Both the position numbers and the translations under genes were made by a program. This document shows positions 24,653 through 33,385 of a stretch of DNA of 47,866 nucleotides, in pieces; position 1 is the first letter of the stretch, and the number at the start of each line of letters is the position of its first letter. The notes below the pieces were generated by a model. That model made no database searches, was not told the origin of the DNA, and was given only the letters and a program-made list of their open reading frames with translations. The DNA is from Clostridium sp. CAG:967 (GTDB lineage: Bacteria > Cyanobacteriota > Vampirovibrionia > Gastranaerophilales > Gastranaerophilaceae). The stretch covers positions 138,191-186,056 of the forward strand of contig HF991484.1 in the NCBI GenBank assembly GCA_000433095.1. Direction: 5' to 3'.

Positions 24653-24941
24653 TTAAAATTCATTCTCCAATTCTCTTTTGACTATTACACTTAAAGTTTC
24701 ACTAAAATCAAGTGTAACGGGTTGAGCGGCAAGCTCAAAAAATAGCCTCTCACGCTTCTCTTGCTCCTTGAAAGACTATTTTTATAAGAATTGAATTTAT
24801 TCTTTAAAAGCGTGCAACATCAATTCCATAGCCCTTCAAGGATGCTATGATGATGAATATGATGTAATTTTAAAGAATTGTTTTTAATCATTATTTTCCC
24901 TATGTGAATTATACTAACTTAAATAAATTTATTTTGCAAGA
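24653..24941. other. Intergenic region with several inverted repeats
   Basis: No gene is apparent. The region contains AATAGCCT/AGACTATT arms, TCCTTGAA and its inverse TTCAAGGA about 60 bases apart, CACGCTT/AAGCGTG enclosing AAGAAT/ATTCTT, and CATAGC/GCTATG near 24830. Part of it is the leader of the 23372-24652 gene. It could hold a small structured RNA on either strand, but no promoter-to-terminator unit is clear. Confidence 0.25.
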
Positions 24942-25541
24942 TTACGCATCAGGAAAATCAAAATGGATTATATCATCTGATAGTGAATACTTTGAAGGTT
25001 CGTCCAATCCAAAACGAAGTTCGGTAATTCTTTCTTCAGGCAGCTTGTCAATTGCGGCAGCCAATTCATTATCATCAGGATTAACTTTTCCTGTTATTTT
25101 TTTCATTAATTTAGGATCATCAACAGCCTTCATAATCAAGTCTGTTTTATTATTGTCTACAATAGTTTCAAGTTCTTTTTCAGCATTAATAATATCTTTT
25201 TCTTTTAAAGACATTATTGTTTCTGCCAAAGTTGATTTATTAGGAAGGCTTGCACCATACGATTTTGAAATTGAAAAATTATCAATACCTATTGAAGTTG
25301 TACCTTTTTCCAAATCATACGCTTCGTTTAAAACTGTATCAGGTTTACCCCATTTGCGGATATTTGTTAATTGTGCTTTTACGGCTGACAAAAATTTAGA
25401 GCCGCTTTCTACTGATTCTGTTAATACTTTTCTTTCTATCTGAGGAGGAATTTGTGCAGTAAATGCAGTTTTATTTCTTCCTTTATTCGAATCACAATTC
25501 ATTACATTAAAATTATATGATTGAACGTTAGCTATTTTCAT
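24942..25541 (-). CDS. Hypothetical protein, 199 residues
   Basis: I recognise no family. The product begins MKIANVQSYNFNVMNCDSNK, has AFTAQIPPQ near residue 27 and is otherwise charged and helical without a membrane segment. The ATG follows AAAGGAG by five bases. The N-terminal 'FTA...P' pattern also occurs in the zincin-like protein at 17737 and may be a shared short N-terminal feature. Confidence 0.75.
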   Translation of the reverse strand: MKIANVQSYNFNVMNCDSNKGRNKTAFTAQIPPQIERKVLTESVESGSKFLSAVKAQLTNIRKWGKPDTVLNEAYDLEKGTTSIGIDNFSISKSYGASLPNKSTLAETIMSLKEKDIINAEKELETIVDNNKTDLIMKAVDDPKLMKKITGKVNPDDNELAAAIDKLPEERITELRFGLDEPSKYSLSDDIIHFDFPDA

Positions 25542-25617
25542 ATTAACTCCTTTATTTTTTTGCTGTACCTTGATTAAAACACGTAAATATTATTTTTTGT
25601 TAATTGTTAAATTTAAT

Positions 25618-25896
25618 TTACAAATTTTTAATTTTTTCTATATCTTCCTCATTTCGTGTTCTAATTAATACATTTTTATCTTTTGAGGTTTCGCCTTTTA
25701 CAATTTCAAACAGTGATTTAGGAATTTTCAGCAGCTTTGACAAATACTCGATTAAAGCTTTATTTGCTTTTCCGTCTATCGGCTGTGCAGTAATCTTCAC
25801 TTTTATGCCTTCTTCTGTTTTTATGATTTCATTTTTTGAAGCATTTGGTGAAATCCTTAAAGTTATGATAATTCCTTCTTTAGTTTTTTTCAGCAT
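25618..25896 (-). CDS. DUF167/YggU-family protein
   Basis: The 92-residue protein shows ITLRISPNASKNEI, then ITAQPIDGKANKALIEYLSKLLKIPKS and IVKGETSKDKNVLI, the conserved core of DUF167. The biochemical role of the family is not settled. It stands alone between a hypothetical gene and divergent relA. Confidence 0.9.
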   Translation of the reverse strand: MLKKTKEGIIITLRISPNASKNEIIKTEEGIKVKITAQPIDGKANKALIEYLSKLLKIPKSLFEIVKGETSKDKNVLIRTRNEEDIEKIKNL

Positions 25897-25934
25897 TTTT
25901 ATTAATCCTTATGTATGAAATTCATTTATTTTAC

Positions 25935-25975
25935 TTGAAAAATAGAAATAAAATCTGTATTATGATTATATCATG
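25935..25975 (+). promoter_or_regulatory. relA/spoT promoter, apparently leaderless
   Basis: TTGAAA (25935-25940) and TATTAT (25958-25963) are 17 bases apart, and the ATG starts nine bases after the -10 box. No ribosome-binding site lies before the ATG. Transcription would begin at or within a couple of bases of the start codon. Confidence 0.5.
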
Positions 25976-28186
25976 TCTGAAAAACCACTTTTTGAAGAAA
26001 TAAAAAAACAGCTTATTGAGCAAAAAAGAGATCCTGAAGAAATTGAACAAATTGAAAAGGCTTATCTTTTTGCCAAAAGACTTCACGAAGGTCAGTACAG
26101 AATTTCAGAAGAACCATATATTATTCACCCTGTAGAAGTTGCAAAAATTTTAGTCGGTTTAAAAGTGGATTCACATACGCTTATGGCAGCGTTTTTACAT
26201 GATATTTTAGAAGATACCGACACACAGCCGGAAGAAATTGAAAAACTGTTCGGCAAAGATGTTCTAACCCTTGTTCAGGGGGTTACAAAGCTCGGTAAAC
26301 TACAGTTTAAGTCTAAAGAAGAAAGACAGGCTGAAAATTTCCGCCGTCTTTTCATTGCTATGGCAAGCGATATTAGAATTGTATTTCTTAAACTTGCTGA
26401 CAGGCTGCATAATATGCGCACCCTTAATTTTATGGCTGTGAACAAACAACAGAAAATTGCCCGTGAAACTCTGGATATTTTTGCACCGCTTGCAAATCGT
26501 TTAGGGATTGGCAGAATTAAGGCTGAACTTGAGGATTTATCACTAAGATATTTAGAGCCAGATAAGTATTTTGAAATTGCACAGCTTGTTTCGCAAACTA
26601 AAGCAGAACGTGAAGAAACTGTAAAACTTCTCATTGACAAAATTTCACAGGACGTTAAAAAAAGCGGTATAAATGCTCAAATTACCGGACGTGCAAAACA
26701 TTATTACAGTATTTACAGCAAAATGAAACGTCTAAACATCGCTTTTCACGACCTATATGATATTACGGCAGTACGTGTAATCGTTGACACGGAAAAAGAA
26801 TGCTATGAAGTTTTAGGACTTATCCATTCTCAGTTCAAACCTATTCCCGGAAGATTTAAAGATTACATTGCCATGCCGAAGGGCAACATGTATCAGTCGT
26901 TACATACATCTGTTATCGGTCCCCGTTCAAAACCGCTTGAAGTACAAATAAGAACCTGGGAAATGCATGATGTTGCAGAATACGGGATTGCTGCTCACTG
27001 GAGATACAAAGAAAAAGGGTCACAAAAAGCCAACAACCCGACCGATATGCAATTCTCCTGGATGAGAAAACTTGTTGAATACGATAAAGACGTTGCTTCA
27101 GCAGAAGATTATGTAAACTCTGTTAAAATAGATTTGTTCTCGGATCAGGTTTTTGTTTTCACTCCCAACGGCGATGTTTTTGACCTTCCTATGAACGCAA
27201 CACCTGTTGATTTTGCCTACAGAATTCACTCGGAAGTAGGAAACAAAACAGTAGGAGCACTTGTTAACGGAAGAATAGCACAGCTTTATACAAAACTGCA
27301 TAACGGCGATATTGTTGAAATCCTTACCTCCAAAACACCTGCTCCACGTCTTGACTGGCTCAACTTTGTAGTTACAAAGCAGGCTTCATCTAAGATTAAA
27401 CAATGGTTTAAGAAAAACAACCGTGAAGAACATATTGAGGTGGGACGTTCTAACCTTGAACACGAGCTTACTAAAGCCGTATTTGACGAATATACAAAAT
27501 CAGGTGAATTTGAAAAAGTAGCCAGGGTAATGAATTATGTTTCGGCTGAAGACTTATTTGCAGCGCTTGGTTATGGCGAAACAACAGTTAATAAGATTAT
27601 TAACAAACTTAAAAAACCTGACCCTCAAAAAATTCCTGAAACTACATTTCACAATACTTCACGCAAAAAATCAGAAAAAGATATTATCGGACTTGAAGGC
27701 TTATTGTATTCTATTGCAAAATGCTGTTCCCCAATTCCCGGTGAACCTATTGTAGGAGTTGTTACACGTGCAAAAGGAGTAACGGTTCACAGAATGGACT
27801 GCCAAACTCTTGAACATATTGAGCCTGAAAGATTAATGGACATAAGATGGTCAGGCGATAACACCAATAAGACTTATACAACAACCATACGTGTAGAAAC
27901 CGCAGAAAAACTCGGGTTGTTAAAAGATATTATTGCAGCAGTTTCAGATAACAATACAAATATTACTTATGCAAATGTCAAGTCAAAAAGCGGCAAAGTC
28001 GGCATCATTGAACTTGGAATGGAGCTTGATAATATTGATACGTTGAAAAAAGTTATTTTAAGCATTCAGGCAATCCCTGATGTTTACAGCGTTAAACGTA
28101 TTCAAACATCTTTCTCTACTCCTAATATGCCCAGAAAAAACAACGGAAAACCAAGACACAATAAAAATAATAAAAAGAAAAATTAA
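25973..28186 (+). CDS. Bifunctional (p)ppGpp synthetase/hydrolase RelA/SpoT
   Basis: This is a long Rel protein. The HD hydrolase domain has HPVEVAKIL and FLHDILEDT (about residue 75). The synthetase domain has YDITAVRVIVD and PGRFKDYIAMPKGNMYQSLHT, with the RFKD charge pattern found in bifunctional Rel proteins. TGS follows (VFVFTPNGDVFDLP, about 392), then a zinc-finger-like CCSPIPGEP region and a C-terminal ACT domain. The 737-residue length is usual. Both active sites look intact, so it can make and degrade the stringent alarmone. Confidence 0.95.
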   Translation: MSEKPLFEEIKKQLIEQKRDPEEIEQIEKAYLFAKRLHEGQYRISEEPYIIHPVEVAKILVGLKVDSHTLMAAFLHDILEDTDTQPEEIEKLFGKDVLTLVQGVTKLGKLQFKSKEERQAENFRRLFIAMASDIRIVFLKLADRLHNMRTLNFMAVNKQQKIARETLDIFAPLANRLGIGRIKAELEDLSLRYLEPDKYFEIAQLVSQTKAEREETVKLLIDKISQDVKKSGINAQITGRAKHYYSIYSKMKRLNIAFHDLYDITAVRVIVDTEKECYEVLGLIHSQFKPIPGRFKDYIAMPKGNMYQSLHTSVIGPRSKPLEVQIRTWEMHDVAEYGIAAHWRYKEKGSQKANNPTDMQFSWMRKLVEYDKDVASAEDYVNSVKIDLFSDQVFVFTPNGDVFDLPMNATPVDFAYRIHSEVGNKTVGALVNGRIAQLYTKLHNGDIVEILTSKTPAPRLDWLNFVVTKQASSKIKQWFKKNNREEHIEVGRSNLEHELTKAVFDEYTKSGEFEKVARVMNYVSAEDLFAALGYGETTVNKIINKLKKPDPQKIPETTFHNTSRKKSEKDIIGLEGLLYSIAKCCSPIPGEPIVGVVTRAKGVTVHRMDCQTLEHIEPERLMDIRWSGDNTNKTYTTTIRVETAEKLGLLKDIIAAVSDNNTNITYANVKSKSGKVGIIELGMELDNIDTLKKVILSIQAIPDVYSVKRIQTSFSTPNMPRKNNGKPRHNKNNKKKN

Positions 28187-28245
28187 TCTTTGCAAAATTT
28201 AACTTATTTGCTGATATTATTGAAATTTGATAATATATAGGAAGT

Positions 28246-29934
28246 ATGATTAAGATTTTATTTGTATCAAACCGAAGGGATAAAATTAATGATTTCAGTA
28301 CGATTTTCAATAAAAATACGTACGAGTTTTCCGTAATGACAGATGAAACGCTTATCTGCGACATAATAAGCGTGGATGCTCCAGACATTATCATTATGGA
28401 TTATACTATTCCTGATTTGAAAAAACTAAACAAAAAAATTAAATCTGTATGCGAAAACTCTGTAATCATATTTATATCTCCGGATGAAGGTCTGGATAAA
28501 GATTTAATAAAGTTTGCAAACGCATTTATTACAGATAATATGTCCCACAACTTAATCTTATCAACAATCAATATTAATTTGAGAATGAAAAATTCTCTTG
28601 AAATGCTTTCTAATTCAAATAAGGATCTTGCAGACAGTTTGTACAGATTAAACGCTTTATACAGTACAAGCTCACAGTTTGCAGGTACTCTTGATAAATC
28701 CGAATTAATTCAATATATGATTGAAGGTATGGACAAGGCTTTGAGTTTTTCTCTCACCTGCACTTTATCTTTTTGTACAGAAAACGAACCGGTATTGATT
28801 TTAAATTCTCTGTATGAAATATCGGATGAACTTTTAACAGCTTTGAAACTAAGGACTGTCTTGAATTATAATTCCGCATTTGAAGGTAAAAAACTGCCGT
28901 ATGAATTAAAAGCGGAAAAATTAAAGGTTATCAAACAGGTTAAATACCCTGCAAGCAGATTTACATTTACATTGTTTCAATTTGACAATATGTTTGCACC
29001 TATAAGTTTGGGAGACAATTTCTTCGGATGTATAGAAATATTTAAAGAAACACCTTTTACCTCAGAAGATTCTACCTGTTTTCAAACAATAGCCCAGCAA
29101 GTGTCTTTGCCTTTGAAAAGTGCAACACTTTACCAGGAAATAATAGAAACCAATGCTAAACTGGAAAAACTTGAACGATTAAAATCAGAATTTATCTCAA
29201 TTGTTTCCCACGAATTGAGAACTCCATTGACATCTATAAAGAACTCTCTTGATATTTTAACAAGCGGAAGATGCGGCGAAGTAACCGCAGCCGCAGAAAA
29301 ATTTCTTTCTATGGCAATGCGTAATGTTCAAAGGCTATCAGGGATTATAAACGACCTTCTTGACTTATCAAAAATTGAAGCAGGTAAAATGGATTTCAAT
29401 TTTGTAGAAACAAATATAAACACAGTCATTGATTATGTCAAATCAGCGCTTTCTGAAGTTGCTAAATCCAAGGGACTGACACTGATTACTGAAGAAGCTC
29501 AAAACCTTCCTGCCATTAATGCTGATCCGCAAAGACTTGAACAGGTTTTAACAAATCTTGTATCAAATGCAATTAAATTTACTCCCGAAAACAAAAGCAT
29601 TAAAATATCTTCCCGAATTGTAAATACAGATGAAATGAAGATTAATGAATATTTTAAAGACAGTATTAATATACCAAAAGGTGAATACATTCAGGTTTGT
29701 GTAGAAGACGAAGGAATAGGTATAGCGGAAAACGATTTACTGCACGCTTTTGATAAATTTGCGCAGATAGAAAACTCTTTATCAAGAAAAGCAGGCGGTA
29801 CAGGTCTCGGGCTTCCTATTGCAAAACAACTATTAGAAGCTCACCGTGGCGCAATATGGTGCGACAGTGAGCTTGAAAAAGGTTCTAAATTCTATTTTGT
29901 AATTCCTGTTGTCAAAGTAAAACAATTAGTATAG
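28246..29934 (+). CDS. Sensor histidine kinase with degenerate receiver and GAF-like domain
   Basis: The first 115 residues resemble a receiver domain (IKILFVSNRRDKINDFSTIF, then DIIIMDYTIPDLK). Asp is kept near 51, but the usual acidic pair and the conserved Lys are not evident, so it may be a pseudo-receiver. A GAF-like region spans about 130-290, followed by a short coiled coil. HisKA has IVSHELRTPLTS (His near 321), then HATPase_c with GGTGLGLPIAKQLL. There is no membrane segment, so it is cytosolic. Its likely partner is the CheY-like protein at 30932, given proximity. Confidence 0.88.
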   Translation: MIKILFVSNRRDKINDFSTIFNKNTYEFSVMTDETLICDIISVDAPDIIIMDYTIPDLKKLNKKIKSVCENSVIIFISPDEGLDKDLIKFANAFITDNMSHNLILSTININLRMKNSLEMLSNSNKDLADSLYRLNALYSTSSQFAGTLDKSELIQYMIEGMDKALSFSLTCTLSFCTENEPVLILNSLYEISDELLTALKLRTVLNYNSAFEGKKLPYELKAEKLKVIKQVKYPASRFTFTLFQFDNMFAPISLGDNFFGCIEIFKETPFTSEDSTCFQTIAQQVSLPLKSATLYQEIIETNAKLEKLERLKSEFISIVSHELRTPLTSIKNSLDILTSGRCGEVTAAAEKFLSMAMRNVQRLSGIINDLLDLSKIEAGKMDFNFVETNINTVIDYVKSALSEVAKSKGLTLITEEAQNLPAINADPQRLEQVLTNLVSNAIKFTPENKSIKISSRIVNTDEMKINEYFKDSINIPKGEYIQVCVEDEGIGIAENDLLHAFDKFAQIENSLSRKAGGTGLGLPIAKQLLEAHRGAIWCDSELEKGSKFYFVIPVVKVKQLV

Positions 29935-30768
29935 ATTTACGTTGCGTGTCAAAAATTCTGTCAAGTTCAAATCACCTTTAATATTTGCAGCTACTTGAGG
30001 AACAACTTTCATATTGTCTTCAACTTGTGATATTGGAGCTTTACTGTGAATAAAATCTACACCGTTAAAGGACATATTTTCAAGCGGAGTATCTTCTCCA
30101 AGCTTTATAATTTTAGAGAGCATTTCTATCTTTTGTGGGTCTGCATCAGAATTTATATAAGCTGCAATGTTGTTGACAAAATTACGTTCTTTTGAAAAAT
30201 CCATTGTATAGCCGCCTTTTAAAGTTCCTTCTGCAATATCTTTTACAAAGGGTTTAGTTGCAGCAAGATGTTTTGCAGCTTCCGGATGATCATATATTCC
30301 TGCAAATTCAGCCAGGAAATATTTTGAAGCGTTAGTATCAGTTTGATTAATAACTTCTTGTGCAAAGTTCAAAGCCTCAGGATTTTCTTTTGAAGCTTTT
30401 GGCAGTTTTTCCATTAAAAAAGCAAATAAACTTTTCCCGTTAGAAACAGGCTTTTTCATATTAAGATTTGTATTCAGCATAGCATTGCTGTTAGCAAGTT
30501 CGCAAATATCGGAAACCAACCCCAGATGTTCAGGGTTCATTGACTTCAATTCTTTTTTAAATTGCGCAACTTCAGGATTTCGTTGTGCAAAATAATCAAT
30601 GTTTGTCAAAAGCTGTTGTGTCGTTCTGGTATCAGCAGGTCTTGTATGAGCACCCATTGTCTGCCAGCCGCCAAATCTTAAAACCGGAGTTCTTTCAGCA
30701 ACAGTTTGAGCTGCTTCCTGTATCTTAGATGATGACATTCCACCGGCTAGCTTATTAATAAATGACAT
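29926..30768 (-). CDS. Hypothetical protein, 280 residues
   Basis: I recognise no family. The ATG at 30768 follows AAAGGAAAA and gives MSFINKLAGGMSSSKIQEAA; a longer frame from 30804 has no ribosome-binding site. It is mostly helical and soluble, with repeated short Ala/Asn/Lys-rich helices and no signal or membrane segment. Its end overlaps the convergent kinase gene by 9 bases. Confidence 0.72.
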   Translation of the reverse strand: MSFINKLAGGMSSSKIQEAAQTVAERTPVLRFGGWQTMGAHTRPADTRTTQQLLTNIDYFAQRNPEVAQFKKELKSMNPEHLGLVSDICELANSNAMLNTNLNMKKPVSNGKSLFAFLMEKLPKASKENPEALNFAQEVINQTDTNASKYFLAEFAGIYDHPEAAKHLAATKPFVKDIAEGTLKGGYTMDFSKERNFVNNIAAYINSDADPQKIEMLSKIIKLGEDTPLENMSFNGVDFIHSKAPISQVEDNMKVVPQVAANIKGDLNLTEFLTRNVNLY

Positions 30769-30931
30769 AATTTTATTTTCCTTTCCTATTTCGCTTCTTA
30801 TCAAGTGTAAACAATGTAAATGAAAAATTTTGACAGTTCAATGATTTTCACTTTAACAAAATTTAACATTCTAGAAGAAGATTTTTGATATGTTATAATA
30901 TCCTTATAAAACTGTAAGATTAGGGGAAGTT

Positions 30932-31300
30932 ATGAAAAAAATTCTTATTGTTGATGATGAACAAGATATAGTAGAAAGTTTAAAATTCGTTCTGGAGGCA
31001 GCTGATTTTACCTGCTATTGTGCATATAACGGAGAAGACGGTCTTCGATTGGCTAAAGAAATTATTCCTGATTTGATTATTCTGGATGTTATGATGCCGA
31101 AAATTAACGGTTATAAAATAAGCAGACTTCTTAAGTATGATGCGAAGTATAAAAATATACCTATCTTAATGGTAACAGCACGTTCTCAGGAAGAAGACAA
31201 ACTTATAGGAGAAGAAACGGGCGCTGATGAATACATCACAAAGCCTTTTGATCTTGATGAAGTTGTAAAAAAAGTTGAACAGTATTTAGGTAAAAATTAA
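30932..31300 (+). CDS. CheY/PilH-like single-domain response regulator
   Basis: A 122-residue receiver with DDEQD near residue 8, phospho-acceptor Asp in LIILDVMMPKINGYKI (about 53) and Lys in YITKPFD (about 104). There is no output domain. Two bases separate it from the GspE-like gene, so both are probably one operon. A regulator next to a pilus-type ATPase suggests control of surface motility or secretion. Confidence 0.92.
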   Translation: MKKILIVDDEQDIVESLKFVLEAADFTCYCAYNGEDGLRLAKEIIPDLIILDVMMPKINGYKISRLLKYDAKYKNIPILMVTARSQEEDKLIGEETGADEYITKPFDLDEVVKKVEQYLGKN

Positions 31301-31302
31301 CT

Positions 31303-32682
31303 ATGGAAGCAGTAACAAACAAAACTCTCGAAAAATTAAAATATGATCTTGTCAGAGCAGGCTTAGTACCTTACGAAACAATTGAGCAGGCGGAAGAAAT
31401 TGCTAATGCCCAAAACATTAACATTGGTCAGGCACTGATTAATTCGGGAGTTTTGACAGAGGAAGCTCTTTTGAAATTTTTGGAAGCTAAACTGCACATT
31501 CCTTACGTTAACCTTGAAGATTATACTCTTGACAAAAACTGTCTAAAATTTATAAATTTTTCTGATGCAAGAAAATACAGAATTATTCCTCTTTTTAAAA
31601 TAGAAGACACATTAACGGTTGCTATGGCTGATCCTTTAGACCTGTTTGCAATTGACAAGATAATTGAAACGGCAGAATGTTCTATAGAACCTGTTATTTC
31701 TTCTGAACCAAGCATTATTAAAAAGATTGATGAATATTACAAGACTGATATTACTGTAGGCGAAATCTTCACTGATAACGGCACTGATTATGACTGGCGT
31801 GACGAACTTCACAGTGAGGATTTGTCAGACAATCATATGCAGAAAATTATTCGTGCAATCTTAAAACAAGCAATTCTCGAAGGTGTTCATGAAGTTACAT
31901 TCCAGAGAGAAGATGACGGCTTAGGAGTTAACTTTAAGAAAAACGGTGAAATTTTAAACAAAGGAAACATCCCGAATGTTCTGACTTCATCTTTTGCGGC
32001 AAGACTTAAATCACTGGCGGAACTTGATCCTTCCGTATCAGAAGTACCGCAGCTCGGCAAACTCTGCTTTAAAGTTGACAACATTACTGTAATCGCAAGT
32101 ATATCAACGTTCCCAACTATTATGGGCGAAAGAATTTTCCTTAAAATATACAAACCGCCAAGACCTCTAAATCAAATAATTAAATCCGAAAAGAACCTCA
32201 ACCTGATTAAGTCAGCGTTGAATACCCCCGGAATTATTCTTGTATGCGGTTCTCCATTGAGCGGCAAAACGCACATAATTTATTCTCTTTTACTGGAAGC
32301 ATCAGACAAAAATAAAAACATTATGACTTTGGAAAGCATTGCAAAATACAATCTTACAAATGTTCATCAATGTGAATTGAATGAAAATGTCGGATTTAAT
32401 ATGGATAAAGCTTCACGTTTTATCGAGTTCCAATCTCCAGACGTAATTTATCTTGAAGGGATTAAAACAAAAGAATCTTTTGATTATTTTTCAGGACTGG
32501 TGTTTGACAACAAAACAATTATTATGGAATTTCTTGCAAACAATATGGAAGACTTAAGAAACAAAATGTCGTTCTCAGACTTTGAAACTCTTAAATCTTT
32601 AATAAGCTGTATGATATTTATTCACTCAAAAGACAGCATAGAAGTGTTTACAAAAGAAACAGTACAAAAATATCTTGCATAA
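31303..32682 (+). CDS. GspE/PilB-like protein with degenerate ATPase motifs
   Basis: The N-terminal 145 residues are a MshEN/GspE-N domain, including INIGQALINSGVLTEEALLKFLEAKLHIPYVNLEDY. The C-terminal half is a T2SE ATPase-like domain. Walker A is kept as GSPLSGKT (about 312). The Walker B region reads SPDVIYLEGIKT where assembly ATPases usually have PD-x(4)-GEIRD. The His-box position has EFLANN instead of a TLHTN-type sequence, and the C-terminal CxxC zinc site is missing. At 459 residues it is about 100 shorter than PilB. It may bind nucleotide or c-di-GMP without driving assembly. Confidence 0.8.
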   Translation: MEAVTNKTLEKLKYDLVRAGLVPYETIEQAEEIANAQNINIGQALINSGVLTEEALLKFLEAKLHIPYVNLEDYTLDKNCLKFINFSDARKYRIIPLFKIEDTLTVAMADPLDLFAIDKIIETAECSIEPVISSEPSIIKKIDEYYKTDITVGEIFTDNGTDYDWRDELHSEDLSDNHMQKIIRAILKQAILEGVHEVTFQREDDGLGVNFKKNGEILNKGNIPNVLTSSFAARLKSLAELDPSVSEVPQLGKLCFKVDNITVIASISTFPTIMGERIFLKIYKPPRPLNQIIKSEKNLNLIKSALNTPGIILVCGSPLSGKTHIIYSLLLEASDKNKNIMTLESIAKYNLTNVHQCELNENVGFNMDKASRFIEFQSPDVIYLEGIKTKESFDYFSGLVFDNKTIIMEFLANNMEDLRNKMSFSDFETLKSLISCMIFIHSKDSIEVFTKETVQKYLA

Positions 32683-32709
32683 AAAACTCCCCAAAAGGGA
32701 GTTTTTTTT
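32681..32709. terminator. Bidirectional intrinsic terminator
   Basis: Stem AAAAAACTCCC (32681-32691) and GGGAGTTTTTT (32697-32707) with a five-base loop, flanked by A and T runs. It separates the GspE-like gene from the convergent prepilin. Confidence 0.92.
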
Positions 32710-32710
32710 A

Positions 32711-33385
32711 TTAATATGTCATTTCCCAATTATCGTTAAGGATTTTTCCAAAACAGCCCCAAACTGCAGTTGCCGTTGCGGAAGCACAATTATTTGTATA
32801 TAAAGTATCACGGGCATCTTTAGTTAAAGGAGCGGAAGTTGCAGTATCATCCAGTGTACCATCCTTGTAAACCGCAATAGTAAATAAATCACGTCCCAAA
32901 ATATTAGGTCCTTTTTGACCGTTAATATCTACCATTAAGTTACCAATTTTATCACCGGATACAGCATATAAAAAGCGTACAGATGCCCCGTTGGCTAAAA
33001 CATAAGCATTTGTTACAGAATAAGCAGATGTTAATGCAGTTCCATTCATTTTTTTATAAGAATTCTGGTCTAAAAAACATGGAGTTAAAGAGTTGGTACA
33101 AGTCTGTACTACCTTAAAATAAGACGATACAAAAGAATTCATTTGAGCCTGAGAATTTAGCCCTGCTTCAGTTAAGTTTATTGCATTCTTATCATTCTGG
33201 TATCTGAGTAATGATTGAGATAACTCATTATAAACCTTGTGCAATTGGGTAACATAGCTCTGGCGCTGGTAATTTTGCATCAAAGAAGGCACGGTCATAG
33301 CTGATACAACACCGATTATGCCGAGTGTGACTAAAACCTCCGCCAAAGTAAACGCAGGAGCTTTTAGGTTGCCCCCCCCCCGCAA
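32711..33385 (-). CDS. Prepilin-type protein following a poly-G tract at the end of mlaE
   Basis: The helix APAFTLAEVLVTLGIIGVVSA marks a prepilin; the residue before Phe is Ala. The C-terminal NDNWEMTY, DINGQKGPN and GRDLF blocks are shared with the prepilins at 36837 and 47326. The frame is open from a TTG at 33385 directly before ten G, but no ribosome-binding site precedes it. In the present length mlaE reads through the tract in another frame and stops 3 codons later. With 8 or 11 G the mlaE frame would continue into the prepilin. The upstream RFITC-GGG resembles RFINF-GGG at 37558, so a dedicated leader seems to have been lost or swapped. Confidence 0.75.
   Translation of the reverse strand: MRGGGNLKAPAFTLAEVLVTLGIIGVVSAMTVPSLMQNYQRQSYVTQLHKVYNELSQSLLRYQNDKNAINLTEAGLNSQAQMNSFVSSYFKVVQTCTNSLTPCFLDQNSYKKMNGTALTSAYSVTNAYVLANGASVRFLYAVSGDKIGNLMVDINGQKGPNILGRDLFTIAVYKDGTLDDTATSAPLTKDARDTLYTNNCASATATAVWGCFGKILNDNWEMTY
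33215..33381 (-). repeat. Prepilin 5' cassette, copy A (167 bases)
   Basis: From the poly-G tract to the helix end and the following 30 codons, this block matches 37335-37537 with one base change. The other locus has an extra 36-base duplication. Outside the block the two prepilin genes differ greatly in DNA, so the block looks like a gene-conversion tract. Confidence 0.8.
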
